Source of the DNA: an uncultured Porphyromonadaceae bacterium
GTDB taxonomy: Bacteria > Bacteroidota > Bacteroidia > Bacteroidales > Muribaculaceae
NCBI GenBank assembly: GCA_900548705.1
Contig: URLF01000020.1
Span: 1 to 34,102 of the forward strand
DNA: 34,102 nucleotides
Direction: 5' to 3'
Position 1 is the stretch's first letter. The number at the start of each line of letters is the position of its first letter. Made by a program: the position numbers and the translations under genes. Under the pieces are notes generated by a model. That model searched no databases. It was not told the DNA's origin and worked only from the letters and a program-made list of their open reading frames with translations. Of this stretch, positions 24,478 to 31,211 are shown one piece after another.

Positions 24478-25686
24478 TTATTTCTCCATGATGGTCACGC
24501 AACGGTCGAGGGTGAGGCACTTGTCGCCAAGGTCTACACGGTTGCCGTTGTTGGTGGTTGCCTCAAGCTGGCTTTCGGGAACACCGTAGCGGAGGAGCTG
24601 GTTCTTGACACCGTTCACGCGGTTGTGACGCAGACGGACGTTGATCTTGTCGTTACCGGTGTAGTTGTCGGCCCAGCCGGTGAGGACGTAGGTCTTTTTG
24701 GTATCCTTCATGACGTTTGCGACAGACTGGAGAACCTTGCGGTCAACAGAGGTCAGGGTGTAAACGTCGCAGGGGTAGTAGATGGTAGCGAGGGGAGCTT
24801 CGGGCACCTTCTCTACGACCTTCTCAACGGGACGGTTGAGGCAGGCGCGGAGCTGGTTCTCGAGGTCGGCGATCTTGGCATCAGCCTCGGCCAGACGAGC
24901 GCGGTACTCGTCGCAGTTCTCTGCGGGAGGACAAACGGGAACGATGGGTGCGCTCCAGTCGGTCTTGTTGAATTTGTAGGTAGCGGTCAGCAGGGCCTCG
25001 CCGATAACCTGGGTCTTGCCCCAAGAGTCGGAGTGGTTGGAGACAGCGGTAGCGCGGAGGTCGAGACCGAGAGCGAAGTGCTTGGTGATGTTGAACTCCT
25101 GAGTGAGACCGGCGCGGATGGTGACAACGCGGTCGTGGCAGTTGTGCCATTTAGCCTTTGTCTCACCTTCCTTGGCATATTTGGTAAGGGTCCAGTAGAG
25201 ACCGCCACCGGCGTAAACATAAGCGTTGTAAACGCGACCGGGACGATAGCCACACCACCAGTTGGTGAGGTTCAGCATAACGTCGAATGAAGGACCGAAG
25301 TAGTTCTGCTTGGTCTTGAAATATTTGCCATCATAGATGTGCTCATCGGGACGTGCGCCGATGGAAACCTCGTTGTCGAGCTTTGAAAGTCCTTTGACAG
25401 AGAGGAAGTCAGCACCACCACGGATACCCAGCAGGGGTGAGAACCACTTGCCTACATAGAGGGAAGCGGCGGGAGCGAAACGGTCGCCGAAGGGGCGATG
25501 GCTGTCATCGTCGGTGAAACCGACAGAAACACCGCCTTCACCCTGGATGAACCAGTTGTCAGAGAACTTGTTGAAGAGGTAACCTTGAGCAGGATCTTCA
25601 ACGTAAGTTACTTCCTGAGCGTTCTGAGCAACAGCGGTACCTGCGAGCAGAGCGCAGCCGAGTGCTAAAAGGTAACTCTTTTTCAT
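24478..25686 (-). CDS. OmpA family major outer-membrane protein
   Basis: A 402-residue outer-membrane protein. A signal peptide (MKKSYLLALGC ... AVA|Q, about 20 residues) is followed by an eight-strand-type barrel (about 40-240), a linker with a short coiled coil (CDEYRARLAEADAKIADLE, about 260-278) and a C-terminal OmpA-like peptidoglycan-binding domain (about 300-402). In that domain GHTD of the classical motif reads GWAD (Asp kept), and the binding Arg is kept in RLRHNR; the end reads LDRCVTIMEK. The leader of about 110 nt, own promoter and own terminator suggest a strongly expressed single-gene unit. It should tether the outer membrane to the wall. Confidence 0.92.
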   Translation of the reverse strand: MKKSYLLALGCALLAGTAVAQNAQEVTYVEDPAQGYLFNKFSDNWFIQGEGGVSVGFTDDDSHRPFGDRFAPAASLYVGKWFSPLLGIRGGADFLSVKGLSKLDNEVSIGARPDEHIYDGKYFKTKQNYFGPSFDVMLNLTNWWCGYRPGRVYNAYVYAGGGLYWTLTKYAKEGETKAKWHNCHDRVVTIRAGLTQEFNITKHFALGLDLRATAVSNHSDSWGKTQVIGEALLTATYKFNKTDWSAPIVPVCPPAENCDEYRARLAEADAKIADLENQLRACLNRPVEKVVEKVPEAPLATIYYPCDVYTLTSVDRKVLQSVANVMKDTKKTYVLTGWADNYTGNDKINVRLRHNRVNGVKNQLLRYGVPESQLEATTNNGNRVDLGDKCLTLDRCVTIMEK

Positions 25687-25800
25687 AGATAAGTAAAACG
25701 TTGTGTATTTGATGTTTGAATTTTCTTTCGGTTTTAAAGCAAAGCTTAAGAGGGATGCCGCCGGGTGTCATTCATACCCAGCTGGCTCTCACGAAATTTG

Positions 25801-25812
25801 CCGCTAAGTTAC
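25801..25812 (-). promoter_or_regulatory. Candidate ompA promoter element (GTAACTTAGCGG)
   Basis: On the minus strand GTAACTTAGCGG contains TAACTTAG, one base off TAnnTTTG. TTTG occurs 23 nt upstream (a spacer 3-4 nt longer than usual). It lies 115 nt upstream of the ATG. The region 25687-25957 otherwise holds an AT-rich leader and the tkt terminator, no gene. Confidence 0.45.
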
Positions 25813-25894
25813 GGAATTTTTTTCGATTCTTTCACAAAATAAACAATAATCTGCGAAAAAAAGTTGAAAAAGTGTCATAACTGGTCAAATAAAT

Positions 25895-25933
25895 ACCGCC
25901 GACCCATCATTTTCAGGCAGATGGGTCGGCGGT
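25895..25933 (-). terminator. Rho-independent terminator of tkt
   Basis: ACCGCCGACCCATC / GATGGGTCGGCGGT is a perfect 14-bp stem with an 11-nt loop. In the minus-strand reading direction it is followed by ATTTATTTG, a U-rich tail. It starts 25 nt after the tkt stop codon. The best intrinsic terminator in the window. Confidence 0.92.
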
Positions 25934-25957
25934 GATATGGTAATTTCCTGTGGCAAA

Positions 25958-27991
25958 TCAGATACGGTGGATGAACTTGAGCACCTGAGTGGTGATATTT
26001 TCCGGAGTAAAGCCGAATTTCTCGTCAAGCACCTTGTAAGGAGCCGACGCGCCGAAACGGTCAAGTCCGTAGACCATTCCGTGGGGGCCTACGACGCCAC
26101 GCAGGGTCGAGGGGAGTCCGGCGGTGAGCCCGAAGACAGGCACTCCGGCAGGAATCACGCTGCGGCGGTATTCCTCATCCTGGCTCTCGAAGAGACCTAC
26201 TGAGGGAACGGAAACCACGCGGCAGGGCACCTCCCCGGCCATAAGCTGGAGAGCCACCTCGCAAAGCAGCGATACCTCGGAACCGTTGCCGACCAGAACC
26301 ACTTTGGGATGAGGGGTGTCCATCACGACATATCCTCCCTGACGCGCGCCCTGAGCCTCCTCATAGCGGTTGCCCGTGGCTGCGGGAAGGTCTTTCACAT
26401 CCTGGCGGGTGAAAATCAGGGCAGTGGGAGTCTTGTCATTCTCCATCGCCATCTGCCAGGCCACGGTGGTCTCTACCGCGTCGGCCGGACGGAGGACGAG
26501 CATTGAGGGACGTCCCGAAAGGTTGTGAAGCTCCTCCATCAGGCGAATCTGTGCCTCCTGCTCGATGGGCTGGTGGGTCGGGCCATCCTCACCGACACGG
26601 AACGCGTCGTGGCTCCAGACATATTTCACCGGAAGCTCCATGAGGGCCGCCATACGGATGGCCGGCTTCATGTAGTCGGAGAACACGAAGAATGTGCCGC
26701 AGGCGGCAATCAGGCCGCCGTGAAGGGCGATACCGTTCATAATCGAAGCCATGGTCAGCTCGGCGACACCGGCCTGCAGGAACGCGCCTGTGAAATCGCC
26801 GTTGATGAGCTGGTGGGTCTTCTTGAGGAAGCCGTCGGTCTTGTCGGAGTTGGCGAGGTCGGCCGAGGAGACAATCATGTTCTTCACCTTCTCGGCAAGC
26901 ACGCCCAGGACAGTGGCCGACGCGTTGCGGGTGGCGATGTTGGCTTTCTGCACGATTGCGGCATAGTCGATTTCGGGAAGCTTGCCGTTGATGAAGTTGT
27001 CAAGCTGCTCGGCCAGTTCGGGGTTTGCCTTGGCCCATTCGGCTTCCTCGGCGTGACGCTTTGCCACGATGGCGCGCAATTCCTCGTTGCGGTCGTCGTA
27101 AAGCTTCTGCACGTCGTCGGGAATCTTCCAGGGATCGGCGGGGTCTGCCCCGAGGTTCTCGATGGTCTTGGCGAAATCAGCTCCCGACTTGCTCAGGGGC
27201 TGCCCATGGGTCGAGCACTGACCCTCGAAGTTCTCCCCGTCGGCGGTGACGGCTCCCTTGCCCATCACGGTGTGGCCGATGATGAGGGTGGGGCGTTTCT
27301 GCTCGGCCTGGGCCTTGGTGATGGCGTCGGCGATGGCGTCGGCATCGGTGCCGTCAACCTCCAGCACGTTCCAGTTCCAGGCACGGTATTTGGTTGCCAC
27401 ATCCTCGTCGTCCACAGCGTCTACCATCGTCGAGAGCTGCACGCGGTTGCTGTCATAGAACATGATCAGGTTGTGGAGACCGAGGTAACCGGCGATACGG
27501 CCGGCACCTTGGGAAATCTCCTCCTGGATGCCGCCGTCGGAGATGAAGGCATATGGCTTATGGGCGACCACATCGCCGAAACGGGCCTGGAGGAAACGCT
27601 CGCCGATGGCGCATCCGACAGCCATGGTGTGTCCCTGGCCGAGAGGACCCGAGGTGTTCTCGATACCTCTGTGGGGGTCGAGTTCGGGATGTCCCGGGCA
27701 GACGCTGCCCCACTGGCGCAGCTGCTGAAGCTCATCGATGGTGAACTTGCCGGTCAGGGCTAACACCGCGTAGAGCATCGGAGACATATGGCCCGGGTCA
27801 AGGAAGAACCGGTCACGGGCAATCCACTCGGGATCATCGGGGTCGGTCACGAGGAAGCGGGAATAAAGCACGTTGACGAAGTCTGCACCGCCCATGGCGC
27901 CGCCGGGATGGCCCGACTTCGCTTTCTCTACCATGGAGGCTGACAGCACCCTGATGGTGTCTGCCGCGCGGTCGATAATGGTCTTGTCCAT
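25958..27991 (-). CDS. tkt: Transketolase
   Basis: Thiamine diphosphate enzyme of the non-oxidative pentose phosphate pathway, moving two-carbon units between sugar phosphates. The 677-residue product has full length: KSGHPGGAMGGADF with His28, TSGPLGQGHTMAVG at about 113-126, the ThDP-binding segment FISDGGIQEEIS at 149-160, the pyrimidine domain with ELTMASIMNGIALHGG, DAFRVGEDGPTHQPIEQ near 464-480 and a C-terminal domain. The ThDP motif reads SDG rather than the common GDG. It follows the MFS transporter gene by 86 nt, with a striking inverted repeat in the gap and no evident -7 box, so it may be read from the transporter promoter. Confidence 0.96.
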   Translation of the reverse strand: MDKTIIDRAADTIRVLSASMVEKAKSGHPGGAMGGADFVNVLYSRFLVTDPDDPEWIARDRFFLDPGHMSPMLYAVLALTGKFTIDELQQLRQWGSVCPGHPELDPHRGIENTSGPLGQGHTMAVGCAIGERFLQARFGDVVAHKPYAFISDGGIQEEISQGAGRIAGYLGLHNLIMFYDSNRVQLSTMVDAVDDEDVATKYRAWNWNVLEVDGTDADAIADAITKAQAEQKRPTLIIGHTVMGKGAVTADGENFEGQCSTHGQPLSKSGADFAKTIENLGADPADPWKIPDDVQKLYDDRNEELRAIVAKRHAEEAEWAKANPELAEQLDNFINGKLPEIDYAAIVQKANIATRNASATVLGVLAEKVKNMIVSSADLANSDKTDGFLKKTHQLINGDFTGAFLQAGVAELTMASIMNGIALHGGLIAACGTFFVFSDYMKPAIRMAALMELPVKYVWSHDAFRVGEDGPTHQPIEQEAQIRLMEELHNLSGRPSMLVLRPADAVETTVAWQMAMENDKTPTALIFTRQDVKDLPAATGNRYEEAQGARQGGYVVMDTPHPKVVLVGNGSEVSLLCEVALQLMAGEVPCRVVSVPSVGLFESQDEEYRRSVIPAGVPVFGLTAGLPSTLRGVVGPHGMVYGLDRFGASAPYKVLDEKFGFTPENITTQVLKFIHRI

Positions 27992-28013
27992 AAAAAGTGT
28001 TTATTGGTAAGGT

Positions 28014-28062
28014 ATTCCACGCGTGGAACGTCCGGATGTCGGGCAATGTTCACGCGTGGAAT
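28014..28062. repeat. Inverted repeat of CCACGCGTGG sites between MFS and tkt genes
   Basis: ATTCCACGCGTG (28014-28025) and CACGCGTGGAAT (28051-28062) are perfect 12-bp inverted copies. The left copy is part of a 14-bp palindrome TTCCACGCGTGGAA (28015-28028). On the plus strand TTTTTT follows at 28067-28072; on the minus strand, which is the transcribed direction, no T-tract follows. Either an mRNA hairpin in the MFS-tkt gap or two operator sites. Confidence 0.6.
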
Positions 28063-28077
28063 TCGGTTTTTTCAGAA

Positions 28078-29451
28078 TCAGAGGGCATTGGCGATCTCTT
28101 CCTCCTCATCTACCGGAATGTCGGTGTTGACATTCCTGGAGCCTACGAGACCGTAGAAGAGGAGATAGCCGAGACAGCCGACAATCAGCCAGTAGGAGGC
28201 CATATAGCCTGCGCTCTTGGCAATCACCTGCTGAACCAGGGGGATGATACCGCCGCCGACAACCATCATCATAAAGATGCCGGAAGCCTGGGCGGTGTAT
28301 TTTCCGAGACCCTCGACGGCGAGGTTGAAGATGCCGCCCCACATCACTGAGGTGCAGAGACCGCAGAGAATCAGCAGGTATGCGCTGACGGGGACGCGGG
28401 CGGTGATGACCGCTCCGGTCTCGGCGTCAACCGAGCTGTAGATGAAGTCAGGCACGGGGAGAGTCACCGAGGAGGGTATCAGGATGGCGCAGATGACGAA
28501 AATCAGCGCTGTGGTGGACACCACGATGAGCTGGGTCTTGGATGAGACCACGCCGGAGATGACCGAAGAGAGCAGACGGCCGCAGAGCATCAGCAGCCAG
28601 TAGATGGCCACGATGGTGCCGGCGATGGCAGATGCCGCGCCAACGACACCCGCGCCGTTCGCGCCCTGGTCGGAGAGGTAGAAGTTGAGAGTGCCGGGGA
28701 TGCCGACCTCGATACCCACATAGATGAAGATGCCGATCACACCGAGGACAGTGTGGCGGAAGTTCCAGGGGGAGTGGGTGTATTTGGGCTGTACCTTCTT
28801 GCCGTTTGATTTGTTGGGCTCGGGGATGGCCACGAAAGAGATGACGATGAACGAGGCCACGAACACACCGATGGCAATCCAGAGGAGGGGCTCGACGGTA
28901 GACATGGTGGTCGATTTGGAGAGCTCACCGACAAGCACACCCACGAAGAGGGGGGTCAGGGTGCCGGTCAGGGAGTTGAACGAGTTGCCCACCTGGAGGA
29001 GCTGGTTACCCTTGTTGCCACCTCCGCCGAGGAGGTTGAGCATAGGGTTTACGACGGTGTTGAGCATGCAGACACAGAAGCCGCAGATGAACGCGCCGAG
29101 CAGGTAGACGGCGAAGTTGAAGTCCATGCCGCCGAGCTGGAGGCTCGAAATCCACTGCACGAGCAGACCGGCCACACCGACCGCCATCGCCCAGAGGGCT
29201 GTTTTCTTGTATCCTATTTTCTGGAGAAGCTTTCCGGCGGGAATACCCATGAAGAGGTAAGCCAGGAAGTTCATCATGTTACCCATCATTCCCAGTACGG
29301 AGTTACCCTCGTACTGGTATCCCCATATCGTGCCGATGGGGGCGGCGAGGTTGGTGACGAACGAGATCATCGCGAACAGGAAGCACATCGCGACGATGGC
29401 TATCAGGCGTCCGTTCCCTGAAGTCTTTGAGGCTGTTGTGGAATTTGCCAT
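28078..29451 (-). CDS. MFS sugar transporter (FHS family, FucP/GluP-like)
   Basis: A 457-residue inner-membrane symporter with about twelve hydrophobic helices. The sequence resembles the fucose-galactose-glucose:H+ symporter group: NLAAPIGTIWGYQY early, GICG-like GAFICGFCVCMLNTVVNP near helix 4 and LGGGGNKGNQLLQVGNSFNS after it. A large central loop separates helices 6 and 7 (PEPNKSNGKKVQPKYTHSPW). Likely substrate is a monosaccharide; which one cannot be told. It has a good promoter overlapping the end of yggS and precedes tkt by 86 nt, so sugar import and pentose phosphate flux may be co-regulated. Confidence 0.88.
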   Translation of the reverse strand: MANSTTASKTSGNGRLIAIVAMCFLFAMISFVTNLAAPIGTIWGYQYEGNSVLGMMGNMMNFLAYLFMGIPAGKLLQKIGYKKTALWAMAVGVAGLLVQWISSLQLGGMDFNFAVYLLGAFICGFCVCMLNTVVNPMLNLLGGGGNKGNQLLQVGNSFNSLTGTLTPLFVGVLVGELSKSTTMSTVEPLLWIAIGVFVASFIVISFVAIPEPNKSNGKKVQPKYTHSPWNFRHTVLGVIGIFIYVGIEVGIPGTLNFYLSDQGANGAGVVGAASAIAGTIVAIYWLLMLCGRLLSSVISGVVSSKTQLIVVSTTALIFVICAILIPSSVTLPVPDFIYSSVDAETGAVITARVPVSAYLLILCGLCTSVMWGGIFNLAVEGLGKYTAQASGIFMMMVVGGGIIPLVQQVIAKSAGYMASYWLIVGCLGYLLFYGLVGSRNVNTDIPVDEEEEIANAL

Positions 29452-29576
29452 TGTTCAGTTTTTAGGTGTTATTAGTTTGGTAAGAAGGTTGATTTGATTG
29501 ATTTATTCAAGTCTTGATTTTTCAGTTGTGGCTGAGGTTTTGGCGCGGCCTGTGACGGCCCTCGCGCTATTTCCCG

Positions 29577-29607
29577 CAAATTTACGAAAAAATCCCCACG
29601 CGTCAAT
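29577..29607 (-). promoter_or_regulatory. Promoter of the MFS transporter gene
   Basis: On the minus strand ATTG (29607-29604), a 19-nt spacer and TAAATTTG (29584-29577). The -33 box overlaps the yggS stop codon. The spacer contains ACGCGTGG, matching the sites between MFS and tkt. The remaining leader (29452-29570) is AT-rich with a small GGCC hairpin. Confidence 0.65.
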
Positions 29608-30286
29608 ACTCCCTGGGGCCGAAAATGGCCGACCCGACCCTCACGAGGGTCGAACCGCACTCCACGGCCAGGGGGTAATCGTCGCTCATCCCCATCGAGA
29701 CGGTGGAGAATCCGCGCAGGTCGGGATAGTCTGCCAGAATTCGGTCGTAGACCGAGCGTATGGCCTTGAAGTCAGCCTCGATTCTGGCGGTGTCGTTGGT
29801 GTTGGAGGCCATCCCCATAACGCCGCAGACATGCACCGCCTGGAGCTTCTCGAAGCCGCGGCCGTCGAACCATGCGAGCAGTTCCTCGGGGGTGAACCCG
29901 AATTTTGTCTCCTCACGGGCCACATGGAGCTGCATCAGCACATTCTGCACAATCCCCTGCCTGACGGCCTCGCGGTCTATCTCCTCAAGCAGACGGACGG
30001 AATCGACGCTCTCTATCAGCGCCGGACGCAGCCTCAGCAGCTGTTTTACCTTGTTGGTCTGCAGGTGGCCGATGAAATGCCAGCAGTAATCCTCCGAGCC
30101 GAGTTCGGCCACTTTGGCCGCCAGCTCCTGCACGCGGCTCTCGCCGAAAAGCCTCTGACCTGCCTCATGGGCCTCGCGCAGGGCCTCGACGGGATGGAAC
30201 TTGGAAACAGCGACAAGCCCGACCCCGTCAGGCAATGACTGCCTGACAGACCCGAGCCGTGACTGTATTGATGTCTGGGGTGACAT
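29603..30286 (-). CDS. YggS/PLPBP family pyridoxal phosphate homeostasis protein
   Basis: Small cytosolic PLP-binding TIM-barrel protein that buffers pyridoxal phosphate and affects amino-acid balance; it has no confirmed catalytic reaction. The 227 residues carry the PLP lysine Lys29 in LVAVSKFHP, WHFIGHLQTNKVKQ near 69-82, VCGVMGMAS near 151-159 and the C-terminal SMGMSDDYPLAVECGSTLVR. Length is standard. It starts 6 nt after DUF4494 and is clearly in one operon with it. Confidence 0.95.
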   Translation of the reverse strand: MSPQTSIQSRLGSVRQSLPDGVGLVAVSKFHPVEALREAHEAGQRLFGESRVQELAAKVAELGSEDYCWHFIGHLQTNKVKQLLRLRPALIESVDSVRLLEEIDREAVRQGIVQNVLMQLHVAREETKFGFTPEELLAWFDGRGFEKLQAVHVCGVMGMASNTNDTARIEADFKAIRSVYDRILADYPDLRGFSTVSMGMSDDYPLAVECGSTLVRVGSAIFGPREY

Positions 30287-30292
30287 GGCTGT

Positions 30293-30751
30293 TTATTCGG
30301 CGGGAGACTCCGCGGGTTTGCCTGAAAGGTCGGCGCCGTAGACATCGAGGTAAGAGGTCTCTGAAATCGAAACGATGTCGAAGTCGGCCATGGTGCCCTT
30401 CATGCCCTCCATGAAATTGTCGTAGGCGTGCTTGAAGTTGTTGCCTGCGACCAGAATCAGCGACACCGATTTCTTCTCGGCGGCGGTCTTCTCGTCGATG
30501 GTGATGAAGGCGACCTTCACCAGATACCATTTGTCGGCGGAGTCGTCGCGGAAAATCTCGGCTATCTTGGTGCTTTTTGCTGAGGAGACCACGAAATCGC
30601 CCGAGATGAAGGGTGCCTGCTCCTTGGTGATGCGGGCCACAGCCTCGGTGATTGAGAGGGAGTCGGCCAGGAAGGTGTCGGTGACTTTTTTAACAGCCCC
30701 GTTCTCCTGGAGTTTGTCATAGCGGACCTTGCATTCGAACCAGCTTGCCAT
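30293..30751 (-). CDS. DUF4494 domain protein
   Basis: A 152-residue soluble protein without signal peptide, recognised as DUF4494 by MASWFECKVRYDKLQENG, KKVTDTFLADSLSITEAVAR and the FRDDSADKWYLVKVAFITID segment. It is found in Bacteroidales immediately before YggS, and here the gap is only 6 nt, so a joint role near PLP homeostasis is possible. Some related proteins have been noted in phages as well, but nothing phage-like is nearby. Biochemical function unknown. Confidence 0.85.
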   Translation of the reverse strand: MASWFECKVRYDKLQENGAVKKVTDTFLADSLSITEAVARITKEQAPFISGDFVVSSAKSTKIAEIFRDDSADKWYLVKVAFITIDEKTAAEKKSVSLILVAGNNFKHAYDNFMEGMKGTMADFDIVSISETSYLDVYGADLSGKPAESPAE

Positions 30752-30767
30752 ATTCTTTGTCGTATTT

Positions 30768-30799
30768 ATTGGGTTAATCGATAGAATTTGTTAAATTTG
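30768..30799 (+). promoter_or_regulatory. Promoter of the DUF4492-cydAB operon
   Basis: ATTG (30768-30771), a 20-nt spacer and TAAATTTG (30792-30799). The predicted start near 30806 leaves a leader of about 88 nt before DUF4492. It lies to the left of the opposing DUF4494 promoter, so the two leaders overlap. Confidence 0.65.
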
Positions 30800-30844
30800 C
30801 CGCCGGACAGGCTACGACACGGAAGCCCTCTGCGGAAACGACTA

Positions 30845-30876
30845 CAAAGTTACTCCGAATTTTCAACCCGTGCAAC
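30845..30876 (-). promoter_or_regulatory. Promoter of the DUF4494-yggS operon
   Basis: On the minus strand GTTG (30876-30873), a 20-nt spacer and TAACTTTG (30852-30845). The predicted start near 30838 gives a leader of about 87 nt. Confidence 0.65.
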
Positions 30877-30893
30877 TTAAAACTGTTTAAATA

Positions 30894-31211
30894 ATGGCAG
30901 CAGCCGGACATGACACTCCCGACCCCCGCACCCGTCCCGGATTCCTGCGGCGCGTGGCCGAACTTTATACCGGCGGCTTCCGGGAGATGACGGTGGGGCG
31001 CACCCTCTGGGTAATCATCCTGATAAAGCTCGCCATCATGTTCCTGGTCTTCAAGCTGTTCTTTTTCCCTGACCGGCTGGCCCGCGACTACGACAACGAC
31101 GACCAACGTGCCCGCGCCGTGAGAAGCTCCCTGACCGACTCCCGGCGCTCCGCCCCCGACGGAAACGAATCAACCTATAATAAACACCAAAATCTTCTGC
31201 CTGATGAATGA
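30894..31211 (+). CDS. DUF4492 single-helix membrane protein
   Basis: A 105-residue protein with a polar N-terminus, the conserved FLRRVAELYTGGFREMTVGR segment (about 17-36), one membrane helix (about 38-58, LWVIILIKLAIMFLVFKLFFF) and a charged C-terminal tail. DUF4492 genes lie directly before cydAB in many Bacteroidota. The stop overlaps the cydA start by 8 nt (31204-31211), so translation is coupled. I infer that it is an assembly factor or small accessory subunit of cytochrome bd oxidase, in the way CydX is in E. coli, though the two are not similar in sequence. Confidence 0.85.
   Translation: MAAAGHDTPDPRTRPGFLRRVAELYTGGFREMTVGRTLWVIILIKLAIMFLVFKLFFFPDRLARDYDNDDQRARAVRSSLTDSRRSAPDGNESTYNKHQNLLPDE

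Noticed and set aside
26525..27763. Open frame of 412 codons on the plus strand
   Set aside because: Antisense to transketolase, with low-complexity composition and no recognisable domain.
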